NCBI GenBank assembly: GCA_038131595.1
Contig: JAYPPR010000003.1
Location: 199,006 to 263,005 of the forward strand
Length of the DNA stretch: 64,000 nucleotides
From: UBA9926 sp038131595
GTDB taxonomy: Bacteria; Pseudomonadota; Gammaproteobacteria; Pseudomonadales; Azotimanducaceae
Direction: 5' to 3'
Below, in pieces: positions 43,843-52,800 of this stretch. The notes under the pieces are model-generated. The model made no database searches and was not told where the DNA came from. It saw nothing but the letters and a program-made list of their open reading frames with translations. Numbering within the stretch: the stretch's first letter is position 1; the number at the start of each line of letters is the position of its first letter. A program made the position numbers and the translations under genes.

Positions 43843-45863
43843 TGCTAACCCGAGACAAACGCCTTGGCTTGCTGCTGCTTCAGGCAGTTGTTTTATTACC
43901 GCTGTGGCTGGACTTTCCTGTCGGTGTTCTACTCTTGTGCGCGGCGGCAATGGTCGATTTGGCGTTAGTGAGTTTTGGCGTGAAGTCACCGCTGTCTGGT
44001 CTATGGAAGGTTGCCTGGGTTGTTGCCAGCGCTGCATTGCTGGTGTCTGAGTACCGTAGTCTATTACTCATTGAGCCGTGGGTAGCTCTGCTGATGCTCA
44101 TGTTTGCGTCCAAGGCGCTGGAACTGAAGACAGCGAGAGATGCTTATCAAGTCCTGCACTTGAGTTACGTCATCGTTATGGCGCAGTTTCTTTACGATCA
44201 ATCGATCTTTGCCGCGAGTTATGCACTTTTCTGTGTCGCTTCGACCCTTGCGGTCTCGGTACAACTGAACAGCGTCTCTACCCCGAAAGCGACATCACTC
44301 ATCAAGCGAGTACTATCAGTGATCGCGCTGACTATTCCCGCGTTCATTCTTTTGTTTTTGTTTTTGCCGCGATTACCGCCGCTGTGGGCGGTGCCTCAAG
44401 TCTCAACTGACGCACGAACTGGATTGTCAGATAGGTTGGCGATGGGCTCGATTGGCCGATTGATCGAGGATGACTCGTTGGCTCTACGATTGGTTTTCGA
44501 CGAGGAGATTCCTACGCTTGCTAATCGTTATTTGCGCGCGTTTACTCTGACGGATTTCGATGGACGGGTTTGGTCAAACGAAAGACCGACTGAGCGCCAG
44601 TCGCGGCGCATGCCCAAGGCCGAGTCATCTGTTCGGGCGTATGAGCTGATCCTAGAGCCAAGTAGCTCTACAGTCGTCCCTTACCTTGAGTATTTTGATG
44701 GGACATACCCCTTGGGCATGACGCTCGGCATGGATGGTCAATTGCGGTCCAGTGCCGAGATTCTCCAGCGAACGCGAGTCCCTCTTCAGTACGGTGTTAA
44801 GGGCGATGGGGTAGGGAGCTTGGATGCGAGTCAATACGAGAGGGCGGTTGCGCTAACCAAGGGTGGTCATGGTCAGCTTGCTAGTTGGGTGAGGGAGCAA
44901 GCGCTCGAAACAAAATCTGTCGAGGAAAGGCTCACCCACATTAGGCGTTTTTTTATAGACGGAGGCTTTCGCTATTCTCTGACGCCGCCCATTGCAGTCG
45001 GTGATCCGGTCGATGACTTTCTATTTTCATCGAAGGTCGGATTTTGTGAGCACTTTGCCAGCGCATTTGCAGTCATGGCTCGGATGTCGGGTATTCCCTC
45101 TCGCATTGTGACTGGCTACCAGGGCGGGCGCTTCAATCCAATGGGCAATTATGTTGAATTCAGGCAGTACGACGCCCATGCGTGGGCAGAGGTGTGGATT
45201 GATCGAGAAGGGTGGCGCCGGGTAGATCCAACAGCATGGGTATCACCTGAACGGATTACGAGTGGCGCCGAATCACTAGAAGACTTACCTATGTTCTTTG
45301 ATTCGGTAGATTGGGCGTGGTACCGGCGTTTCGGTAGTGATCTGCTTTGGGCAGATTTGGTGCTCAGTCTCAACGCCTTGCAGCATTATTGGGACCAACG
45401 AGTATTGAACTTTAGCCAGAAGGATCAAACCCAGATCCTTCAATGGTTTTGGCCAGACCTAGATGCAAGCGACTCAGTGCACGTAGCCCTAGCAGGGGTC
45501 ATTGTTCTATTTGTGTCGATTGCATTATTGGAGAGCATTCGTGGTCGCATGAACTTAACTCGAACGAATGCCCTAAGGGATCGCGAGCATCTGCTGCGCG
45601 GTCTGAATTGGATCTCCCCGATACACGGTTTCACTCATGCATCGCCTTTGAAATCGATGAGTTTCCCCAACGATGGATTGAAGAATTCATGGATCTTGAC
45701 CTGGAATGATCTGGTTCACGCCTACGACCGGGTGCACTACGCAGGCCAGCAGGATGAGCAGCGGTACTTGCGGCAGGCGCTGTGGCGTTGGCAGATTCGC
45801 GCAGGACTGGAGGCAGTGAAACGGATTTTGGGGACAAAGGCCAGGTCCGGAAAGCATGGTTAG
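43839..45863 (+). CDS. Membrane transglutaminase-like protein, TgpA type
   Basis: 674 residues. The N-terminal about 170 residues contain five to six membrane helices. A periplasmic transglutaminase-like domain has the catalytic Cys in KVGFCEHFASAFAVMARMSGIPSR (about 400-423), His in QYDAHAWAEVWIDREGW (about 448-464) and Asp in RRVDPTAWVSPERI (about 465-478). A further helix follows at about 548-565, then a DUF4129-like C-terminal region. TgpA of Pseudomonas aeruginosa, with this architecture, is essential there. Overlaps the DUF58 stop, so the three-gene module is one operon. Confidence 0.93.
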   Translation: MMLTRDKRLGLLLLQAVVLLPLWLDFPVGVLLLCAAAMVDLALVSFGVKSPLSGLWKVAWVVASAALLVSEYRSLLLIEPWVALLMLMFASKALELKTARDAYQVLHLSYVIVMAQFLYDQSIFAASYALFCVASTLAVSVQLNSVSTPKATSLIKRVLSVIALTIPAFILLFLFLPRLPPLWAVPQVSTDARTGLSDRLAMGSIGRLIEDDSLALRLVFDEEIPTLANRYLRAFTLTDFDGRVWSNERPTERQSRRMPKAESSVRAYELILEPSSSTVVPYLEYFDGTYPLGMTLGMDGQLRSSAEILQRTRVPLQYGVKGDGVGSLDASQYERAVALTKGGHGQLASWVREQALETKSVEERLTHIRRFFIDGGFRYSLTPPIAVGDPVDDFLFSSKVGFCEHFASAFAVMARMSGIPSRIVTGYQGGRFNPMGNYVEFRQYDAHAWAEVWIDREGWRRVDPTAWVSPERITSGAESLEDLPMFFDSVDWAWYRRFGSDLLWADLVLSLNALQHYWDQRVLNFSQKDQTQILQWFWPDLDASDSVHVALAGVIVLFVSIALLESIRGRMNLTRTNALRDREHLLRGLNWISPIHGFTHASPLKSMSFPNDGLKNSWILTWNDLVHAYDRVHYAGQQDEQRYLRQALWRWQIRAGLEAVKRILGTKARSGKHG

Positions 45864-46176
45864 CTGGCTTGCCGTTAAACAAGGCGGCTCGCTAGGTCGT
45901 CCTAGCAGTAAAACTGTGAAATGTCCGGCAACTTTCTATTCCTTGGGGTGCAGGTTGGTTTAACGCCGGGCCAACACGAGGTGCCGGATGCAAAACAGCC
46001 TAACCAAAACCAATTGCTAGAAAAAATTTCCCATGACGTCACGGGGCTCTGCCGAACCGGATTCCGCGATGGGCATCGCAAGGATGATGAATCGATAGAC
46101 GAGAAAATCAAAGTGCGACTGACTGGCCCTTGGGCTCGGTAAAGTGCGTCGTTAGGAAGCCTTGCAGAACGAGCGG
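45864..46176 (+). other. Spacer between TgpA gene and acnB
   Basis: About 310 bases between two convergent genes. Short frames on both strands (45921-46142 on +, 45902-46111 on -) have no ribosome binding site or family resemblance, and I do not call them. The acnB terminator lies at the right end. Confidence 0.45.
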
Positions 46177-46201
46177 CAAAAGGGGCATTGGCTGCCCCTT
46201 C
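46177..46201 (-). terminator. Probable rho-independent terminator of acnB
   Basis: AAGGGGCA (46181-46188), five-base loop, TGCCCCTT (46194-46201). Read on the - strand the stem is followed by TTTT. It lies about 20 bases after the acnB stop. CGAGC and GCTCG on either side extend the pairing. Confidence 0.7.
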
Positions 46202-46221
46202 GGCTCGAGGATTTACGCTAA

Positions 46222-48792
46222 CTAAACGGTCACCACATTGACCGCGGGGATTAAGGCTTGTTCTGCAGCGTCTTGAAACGAGGCGATCTCGTTGAAGTTG
46301 AGATATCGATAAATGTCTGATGCCATCGTATCCAACTGCTCAGCATACGTTAGATATTCAGCTGGGCTCGGTAGTTTTCCAAGAATCGCCGCGACGGCCG
46401 CGAGCTCTGCAGAAGCGAGGAAAACATCAGCGCCGTCTCCAAGCCGGTTGGGAAAATTCCGGGTGGACGTTGATACGGCCGTCGTATTCGGCGCAATCCG
46501 AGCCTGGTTACCCATGCACAGAGAGCATCCGGGCATTTCTGTCCTAGCGCCCGCCTGTGCAAACACGTTGTAAACACCTTCCTCCATCAATTGATGCTGG
46601 TCCATCTTCGTTGGGGGCGAGATCCACAAACGCGTAGGAATCGACTTGGCATCGCCGAGCATTTTGGCTGCGGCCCTAAAGTGCCCAATATTCGTCATGC
46701 AAGATCCGATGAAAACCTCATCGATTTGTCGCCCGGCCACCTCGGAGAGTGGTCGAACATCATCAGGGTCGTTGGGGCAGGCGAGTAATGGCTCTTTGAT
46801 TTCGTTTAGATCGATTTCGATCACTTCAAAATATTCTGCATCGGCATCTGGCGCCATGAGCTCCGGGTTTGCGAGCCAAGATTCCATGGCCTCGATGCGT
46901 CTGGCGAGTGTTCGCTCATCACCATAGCCCTCGCTAATCATCCATTTCAGCAGCGTCACGTTCGAGGTCAGATACTCTTTGATAGGCTCCTCGCCCAATC
47001 GAATTGTACAGCCGCCTGCTGATCTTTCCGCAGAGGCATCGCTGATCTCAAATGCCTGTTCAACCTTTAGATTGGGTAGGCCTTCGATTTCCAAAATTCT
47101 GCCGCTGAACACATTCTTTTTGCCCTCTTTTTCAACGGTGAGAAGCCCGCGTTGAATGGCAGCGTAAGGGATGGCATTGACAAGATCGCGCAGTGTGATG
47201 CCGGGTTGCATTTCGCCTGTGAACCTGACGAGAACTGACTCGGGCATGTCGAGGGGCATAACACCCAAGGCGGCTGCGAAGGCCACGAGGCCTGATCCGG
47301 CTGGGAAGCTAATGCCGATGGGAAATCGAGTATGAGAGTCTCCGCCCGTACCAACGGTATCGGGAAGCAACATTCGGTTGAGCCATGAGTGAATAATTCC
47401 GTCCCCTGGCCTTAGGGAAACGCCGCCTCTATTGCGAATGAAATCCGGCAGCTGATGCTGGGTTTCAATGTCCACTGGCTTTGGATAGGCAGCGGTATGA
47501 CAAAACGATTGCATGACGAGATCAGCCGAAAAGCCGAGACAGGCCAGCTCTTTAAGTTCGTCTCGTGTCATTGGGCCTGTCGTGTCTTGTGATCCGACCG
47601 TTGTCATCTTTGGTTCGCAGTATTGCCCGGGCCGGACACCCGCGACCCCGCAGGCTTTTCCTACCATTTTTTGCGCGAGGGTATATCCTCGCTCGGAGGC
47701 AGTAGCATCCTCAGTCTGAGTAAATACATCAGACGGCCCAAGCCCTAATGCTTCGCGAGCACGCTGGGTCAATCCACGACCGATAATGAGCGGAATTCTA
47801 CCCCCCGCCCTAACTTCGTCCAGAATGACGTCGCTCGCGAGTTCGAATTCACTGATGACTTCACCCGACTCATTTTTGATCACCCCTTCGTACGGGTGCA
47901 ACGTGATGACATCACCCATGGACATTTTGGTGACATCGCACTCGATTGGCAGTGCGCCAGCATCCTCCATCGTATTGAAGAAGATGGGTGCGATCTTGCC
48001 ACCCAGGACAAATCCGCCATCTCTCTTGTTTGGAATGTGAGGGATATCATCGCCCATGTGCCACAGCACCGAGTTGGTGGCCGACTTCCTCGATGAGCCG
48101 GTGCCTACCACGTCACCCACATAAACCAGCGGGTGCCCTTTCTCTTTCAGAGCCTCGATGGTGCCAAGTGCATCGTCCATCTTTTTGCTGAGCATTGAGA
48201 GTGCGTGTAGAGGGATGTCTGGCCTGCTCCACGCGTCACCTGCAGGGGATAAGTCATCGGTGTTGGTTTCTCCCTCAACCATAAAAACAGTGAGGGTGAT
48301 GGAATCAGCAAGGGGTGGGCGATTAGTAAACCACTCCGCATTTGCCCATGCGTTTAAGACTCGTTCAGCGTGGGGATTAGAAGCGGCTTTTTCGACGACG
48401 TCGTGGAACGCATCGAACATCAGCAGTGTGCTGGACAGCGCGTCTGCTGCGGCATCAGCAACGTCGTCTGAATCCAAAAGATCAATGAGCGGCTGGATGT
48501 TGTAGCCGCCCAGCATGGTTCCAAGGAGTTCGGTCGCTCTTCGTGAATCAATCAGAGGAGAAGATGCCTCACCCTTGGCGATGGCAGCAAGGTACGCAGC
48601 TTTGACGTAGGCTGCCTCATCAACGCCAGCGGGTACGCGCTCAGTGAGCAGGTCTAAGAGAACCGATCCCTCTCCCGAAGGTGGCTCTCTGAGCAATTCG
48701 ACCAGTTCATTGACTTGTTCTGCGTTGAGTGGTTTTGGAACGATGCCCTCTTGGGCCCGCTCGTCGACGTGTTTGCGATAGGCTTCTAACAC
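46222..48792 (-). CDS. acnB: Bifunctional aconitate hydratase 2 / 2-methylisocitrate dehydratase
   Basis: Converts citrate to isocitrate; complements gltA, sdh and suc genes in this window. I choose GTG 48792 (GGGGGA upstream on the - strand), giving VLEAYRKHVDERAQEGIVPKPL, the standard AcnB start; the upstream 22 codons have no similarity. The product is 856 residues. An N-terminal HEAT-like domain precedes the swivel domain, the AcnB order. Cluster cysteines are in EVFIGSCMTNIGHFRAAA and PGCSLCMGNQARI. VVGTGSSRKSATNSVLWHMG and GGDSHTRFPIGISFPAGSG are conserved active-site parts. Confidence 0.96.
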   Translation of the reverse strand: MLEAYRKHVDERAQEGIVPKPLNAEQVNELVELLREPPSGEGSVLLDLLTERVPAGVDEAAYVKAAYLAAIAKGEASSPLIDSRRATELLGTMLGGYNIQPLIDLLDSDDVADAAADALSSTLLMFDAFHDVVEKAASNPHAERVLNAWANAEWFTNRPPLADSITLTVFMVEGETNTDDLSPAGDAWSRPDIPLHALSMLSKKMDDALGTIEALKEKGHPLVYVGDVVGTGSSRKSATNSVLWHMGDDIPHIPNKRDGGFVLGGKIAPIFFNTMEDAGALPIECDVTKMSMGDVITLHPYEGVIKNESGEVISEFELASDVILDEVRAGGRIPLIIGRGLTQRAREALGLGPSDVFTQTEDATASERGYTLAQKMVGKACGVAGVRPGQYCEPKMTTVGSQDTTGPMTRDELKELACLGFSADLVMQSFCHTAAYPKPVDIETQHQLPDFIRNRGGVSLRPGDGIIHSWLNRMLLPDTVGTGGDSHTRFPIGISFPAGSGLVAFAAALGVMPLDMPESVLVRFTGEMQPGITLRDLVNAIPYAAIQRGLLTVEKEGKKNVFSGRILEIEGLPNLKVEQAFEISDASAERSAGGCTIRLGEEPIKEYLTSNVTLLKWMISEGYGDERTLARRIEAMESWLANPELMAPDADAEYFEVIEIDLNEIKEPLLACPNDPDDVRPLSEVAGRQIDEVFIGSCMTNIGHFRAAAKMLGDAKSIPTRLWISPPTKMDQHQLMEEGVYNVFAQAGARTEMPGCSLCMGNQARIAPNTTAVSTSTRNFPNRLGDGADVFLASAELAAVAAILGKLPSPAEYLTYAEQLDTMASDIYRYLNFNEIASFQDAAEQALIPAVNVVTV

Positions 48793-48933
48793 TGGATCCC
48801 CCGGTTTCGATGACTCTCGGCCTTGCGCGCATGCTGAGGTTCGGTAGCAGCGAGCCAAATGACCAACTGAAAAGCCGCAAGATGATACACTAAACCCCTT
48901 CCAAAATTAAGATGACGAGCGCGCGGATACCCA

Positions 48934-49524
48934 ATGAACTATGCCGATTTGAAGCTTGCGCCCACGCCCAATGAATGGCTGGAGGCCGCTCGGTCGAATA
49001 TCGATGTGCTACTAATCGATCATGCTAATTGTGAGAAGAAGGCTGCTTCTACCGCCTTGAATTTGATGTATCGATATGTGGAGGAAGGGGACCTTTTGCT
49101 TCGGCTTTCTGCGCTGGCCCGAGAGGAATTAAGACACTTTGAGCAGGTCGTTGCTCTCTTGGCGAAACGTGACATTACATACCGACAACTATCCTCGGCT
49201 CGATATGCCGGGGAACTACGAAAGTTAGTAAGGACCCACGAGCCTGCTCGATTGATTGATCTGATGGTGGTCAGTGGAGTGGTTGAAGCCCGAAGCTGCG
49301 AGCGTTTCGAGCGCTTGATAACCGTACTGGATGAGGAACTTGCGAGCTTTTATTCGAGCTTGTGGCGATCCGAAGCGCGTCACTGCGGGGACTATTTGGG
49401 TTTTGCGAAAAAGAGAGATCCCCAAGGATTTGCCAGTCGGTTAAAGAAGGTCATCGAGTGCGATGAGGCGCTCATTACCTCAAAAGATCAAGCATTTAGG
49501 TTTCACTCAGGTATTCCCGCCTAG
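48934..49524 (+). CDS. miaE: tRNA 2-methylthio-N6-isopentenyl adenosine(37) hydroxylase
   Basis: Non-haem diiron monooxygenase that hydroxylates the ms2i6A37 base of tRNAs, needing oxygen. It has 196 residues. The ferritin-like iron ligands are seen as E in NCEKKAASTALNLMYRY (about 28-44), ExxH in REELRHFEQV (about 65-74), E in VVSGVVEARSCERFERL (about 112-128), and ExxH-like SEARHCGDYL (about 148-157). Divergent from acnB across about 140 bases. The family is limited in distribution, mostly gammaproteobacteria and relatives. Confidence 0.95.
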   Translation: MNYADLKLAPTPNEWLEAARSNIDVLLIDHANCEKKAASTALNLMYRYVEEGDLLLRLSALAREELRHFEQVVALLAKRDITYRQLSSARYAGELRKLVRTHEPARLIDLMVVSGVVEARSCERFERLITVLDEELASFYSSLWRSEARHCGDYLGFAKKRDPQGFASRLKKVIECDEALITSKDQAFRFHSGIPA

Positions 49525-49662
49525 CCCTCGCTAATCAAACCCTATTCCAACACTATTCCAGGAATGGACCGGAAATAAGGATTGGATTGTGAAGCGTCTA
49601 GTCGTTGAGAGACGAGGGAGACTCGCTTCGTTCGCTGTTGCTACGATTCGATTAACTGATGG

Positions 49663-50373
49663 CTACAGCGCAAAGGAGGACAGGCTGAGATTTCCGTCTG
49701 CATCGGCGACCGCGTGCCATCCGTTCTTGCCCCAATCGCCTAAAACGATTCGCCTAAGGTCGCCAGCTGAGCCCTCGCTTTGGTGGTCCATGGGCCTATG
49801 GGTGTGTCCATGAATGAGGGTCCGTACTCCATGATTTGTCATGATTTGATCGACCTCACTTGGAGTGACATCCATAATTTCCATCGCAGTTTGCTGTTTG
49901 TGATGCGCGCTCTCTTGTCTCGCGTTTGCGGCGATTTGTCTTCTCGCATCAATCGGCTGCGCCAATAGCTGCGCCTGAAATGCAGGGTCTCGTAGTTGGG
50001 ACCGAATCGCCATATAGGCTTCATCGCGTGTACACAAACTGTCACCGTGCATGAGTAATACTGGTTCGCCTCCGATGGTAATGCAGGTTGGGTCATCGAG
50101 TAGCGAGACGTTTGCTCGCGAAGCGAAGTCTCGCCCGATTAGAAAGTCTCTGTTGCCGTGCATCAGAAAGACATCGGCCTTACAGGCGCGGATGGCGGCC
50201 TCGACTGATTCGATCAACGGGTCCTGAAAGTCGTCACCGATCCACACCTCGAACAAGTCACCCAGTATGTAGAGATCGTCCCCAGCATTGAGTGAGGCGA
50301 GGTAATTGACGAACCCCTCAACAACTTTAGGATTCGATTCCTCAAGGTGAAGGTCAGAAATAAAATGTTGCAC
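49663..50373 (-). CDS. lpxH: UDP-2,3-diacylglucosamine diphosphatase
   Basis: Peripheral membrane calcineurin-type phosphoesterase that makes lipid X in lipid A synthesis, so the cell has lipopolysaccharide. Motifs: FISDLHLEE (about 4-12), GDLFEVWIGDD (about 41-51), MHGNRDFLIG (about 77-86), LMHGDSLCTRDEAY (about 113-126) and LIHGHTHRP (about 194-202). The start is uncertain: GTG 50373 gives the family-like (V)QHFISDLHL, while TTG 50391 adds six residues; neither has a clear ribosome binding site. The product is about 236 residues. Confidence 0.93.
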   Translation of the reverse strand: MQHFISDLHLEESNPKVVEGFVNYLASLNAGDDLYILGDLFEVWIGDDFQDPLIESVEAAIRACKADVFLMHGNRDFLIGRDFASRANVSLLDDPTCITIGGEPVLLMHGDSLCTRDEAYMAIRSQLRDPAFQAQLLAQPIDARRQIAANARQESAHHKQQTAMEIMDVTPSEVDQIMTNHGVRTLIHGHTHRPMDHQSEGSAGDLRRIVLGDWGKNGWHAVADADGNLSLSSFAL

Positions 50374-50622
50374 AGTGCGAGATACCAACAAACTTTACGT
50401 AAGGATTATAGCGATTCGCGTTGACGCTCGCTGCAGAGTTTCAGTAGAATTCGCCGCGCGGGAAGGGCTTTGAGTAAACCATCATTAGTGGAAGGTCTCT
50501 GCTCAAAGATCGACAGGCGGAGGGCTTGAGGCCCAAAACGGAAGCTTTTGCTTCTACAGCCCGTCATATCGGCCACTTTCCATCGCATGGAGGGGCTCTA
50601 CGGAGCTACTTCAGCAAATCGT

Positions 50623-50699
50623 CGGGGTATAGCGCAGTCTGGTAGCGCGCCTGCTTTGGGAGCAGGATGTCGGGAGTTCGAATCTCTCTACCCCGACCA
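50623..50699 (+). tRNA. tRNA-Pro (anticodon TGG)
   Basis: Acceptor stem CGGGGTA pairs with TACCCCG (50689-50695), then A and encoded CCA. Anticodon stem CCTGC/GCAGG holds the loop TTTGGGA with anticodon TGG. T-loop TTCGAAT is normal. First of three tRNAs in a row. Confidence 0.96.
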
Positions 50700-50763
50700 C
50701 TTTTTTCTTCGGTCCACTCATTGGTTCATGCGACTCAAGTGGTTCGTACCAGTTCGTTGCAAG

Positions 50764-50840
50764 GCGCCCGTAGCTCAACTGGATAGAGCATCGGCCTTCT
50801 AAGCCGAGGGTTAAAGGTTCGAGTCCTTTCGGGCGCGCCA
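50764..50840 (+). tRNA. tRNA-Arg (anticodon TCT)
   Basis: Acceptor GCGCCCG pairs with CGGGCGC (50830-50836), then G and encoded CCA. Anticodon stem TCGGC/GCCGA holds loop CTTCTAA, anticodon TCT. D-arm GCTCAACTGGATAGAGC and T-loop TTCGAGT are typical. Confidence 0.96.
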
Positions 50841-50961
50841 TTCCCTCTCGATTGGCCGAAGGCTGCTTAGCAGAATCGGCCGGTGGCGTTAGGTATCGTG
50901 AAAGCAGTAGCGTGAAAGGGCACGGTAACAAGGCGGTTGATGTATTGAATTAAGCGTTATG

Positions 50962-51037
50962 GTGAGCGTAGCTCAGTTGGTAGAGCCCCGGATTGTGATT
51001 CCGGTGGTCGCGGGTTCAATCCCCGTCGCTCACCCCA
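50962..51037 (+). tRNA. tRNA-His (anticodon GTG)
   Basis: Acceptor GTGAGCG pairs with CGCTCAC (51027-51033). The extra G at 50961 can pair with discriminator C (51034), the hallmark of tRNA-His. CCA is encoded. Anticodon stem CCGGA/TCCGG holds loop TTGTGAT, anticodon GTG. Confidence 0.96.
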
Positions 51038-51341
51038 TTTTTCCTCGTATGCCTAGTGCTAAGGGCAGTTCCACTTCCACGGCCTAGCCGGTACCAGTAC
51101 GCACTTGAGAAAATTACTTGTCGCTCCAGCGCTTCCTATATGGCCTGCGTTTTTCGAGCCGCTTAGCGGACCATCCATTTTTTCTCGACGGAGCAGCGGT
51201 TTGATTGGCAAGCGTAATTTGTCATGCTGCGCGTCGGGTGAGATGAACCAGCATAGACGGTAGTGCCAAGAGGATCTGATTCTTCTGGGGCGGCTGACGG
51301 TAATGCGACTGCTGGTTCAGAATCGGTCATTGGAGAGGGCG

Positions 51342-52040
51342 ATGGCGTCGTTCACGCTGCATATTGGCAATAAGAATTATTCCTCCTGGTCGCTGAGGGC
51401 GTGGCTGCTACTGAAGGAGCTAAACGTCCCGTTTGACGAGGTCTTGCATCCTTTTGACCCAGTTCAGGGTAATCAAGCGCGATTCGAGCAATTTTCGCCA
51501 AGTGCCCGTGTCCCTTGCTTAGTCGATGAGGGGCTGACTATATGGGACACTTTGGCAATCTTTGAATATGTTGCGGAAACAGCCGCAGTGTGGGCTGACG
51601 ACAAGATCGCGCGAGCATTCAGCCGTTCAGTGTGTGCTGAAATTCACAGTGGATGGGAAGCTATTCGTACGCTATGTCCTATGAACTGCTCGCTAACCAT
51701 AAAAACTGAATCGTTATCTGATGCGTTGCAACATGATGTGAATCGATTGAACGCGGTGATAGAAGAGGGAATACAGCGCTTTAAAGGACCGTTTGCTGCG
51801 GGAGCAAGATTTACGGGGTTAGATGCGTTTTTGGCCCCAATGATCGTGCGCGCGGCGGGCTATCAATTGCCCTTGTCTCCCTTATCTCGGGAGTACACGG
51901 ACCATTCGCTGCGCAACCCCTGGCTGACTGACTGGATTCGTGCGGCCCGAGAAGAGCCCTGGCGAGAGCCTCATGAGGATGAAGAAGGACTTCGACGAGG
52001 CGCTCTCGTACGAGACTATCGAGCCGAGCGAGCATCATAG
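51342..52040 (+). CDS. Glutathione S-transferase family protein
   Basis: 232 residues, thioredoxin-fold plus helical GST. ATG 51342 is preceded by GGAGAGG and gives MASFTLHIGNKNYSSWSLRAWLLLKEL, the common opening; an ATG at 51303 would add 13 unrelated residues. NYSSWS (about 10-15) holds the likely active Ser, FSPSARVPCLVDEGLTIWDTLAI (about 49-71) the glutathione site with SRVP-like and WDTLAI segments. The C-terminal helical part ends in an acidic/basic tail (EDEEGLRRGALVRDYRAERAS). Substrate unknown. Located directly after tRNA-His, in a tRNA-flanked insert. Confidence 0.88.
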   Translation: MASFTLHIGNKNYSSWSLRAWLLLKELNVPFDEVLHPFDPVQGNQARFEQFSPSARVPCLVDEGLTIWDTLAIFEYVAETAAVWADDKIARAFSRSVCAEIHSGWEAIRTLCPMNCSLTIKTESLSDALQHDVNRLNAVIEEGIQRFKGPFAAGARFTGLDAFLAPMIVRAAGYQLPLSPLSREYTDHSLRNPWLTDWIRAAREEPWREPHEDEEGLRRGALVRDYRAERAS

Positions 52041-52800
52041 GTTCGGCGCGACGGTCAGCTTTGGGTAGCAGGGAAGCTTAAGTGCTTGTCATATTCCAAC
52101 AGCTTAGCGGTCTGCAAGCGAACATGCCGGATTGCGATCTAACCCACAGACTCGGGTGAGCTAGAATGCGTGTCGTTTAACCGTTTCAACTGCTGCCCTC
52201 CTTTAATTGTCTGTCCGGCCGAAGGGAGTGCTTCACAATCTCTTACCGTAGGCGATCATCATGGCTTTGTCCCTCTATCCCAGTCACCTCTGACCAACCT
52301 GTAAGAGTTGCGGTCGTTCGGCATTCCGGTGTTATAAAGAGGTTTGTTATGAAGAGGCATTCATTGCGATGACCCAGTAGAAGGCGCAGTCGAAGGCAGA
52401 AAAAAGCGTGCTAAGCTCCGGTAAGATCAGGCGTAAAAGGTTCCATTAGAGAAGTTGTTCAGCTCGATTTGAACCCGAGCACGCCGCATATAGTCACTGC
52501 TGGCGGCACTGATTAGCGTAGGACCTAAACTGCGCGAATACATATCCTAGCATCGCGCATGAAGGCTCTAGCCACGCGCAGAGAGTCACGGATGTAGAGT
52601 TACGTATAGAGTCATGCGTGGAGCGTAGTATCGGAGTCGACCAAGCGGTGCGGAAGTTGTTCTCAATGGAGCGTGACCTTTTTTACTTGTATCAAAACTG
52701 GATCGTGATGGTGCTCGCAACTAAGCTTGCGAGGCACTCCCAGCAGCGCAGCGATCAAGCTCAGTGAGCAAAAAATAAACCTAATGGAGAGGCAGGGTTA
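52041..52800 (+). other. 760-base gene-free spacer
   Basis: No coding frame with a plausible start and motif on either strand. Near 52582-52616, AGAGTCACG, AGAGTTACG and AGAGTCATG recur at 12-14-base steps, another degenerate tandem pattern. The region could hold remnants of a lost gene or a regulatory region for the acyl-CoA dehydrogenase pair. I see no tRNA fragment or terminal inverted repeat. Confidence 0.5.

Noticed and set aside
45902..46142. Overlapping short frames on both strands between the TgpA gene and acnB
   Set aside because: Neither has a ribosome binding site, codon pattern or family resemblance.
48793..48858. 22-codon N-terminal extension of acnB
   Set aside because: It is not conserved in AcnB. 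GTG 48792 with GGGGGA gives the standard N-terminus.
51038..51302. Attachment site or tRNA-His 3' duplication after tRNA-His
   Set aside because: I found no second copy of the tRNA end in the insert and no integrase gene.
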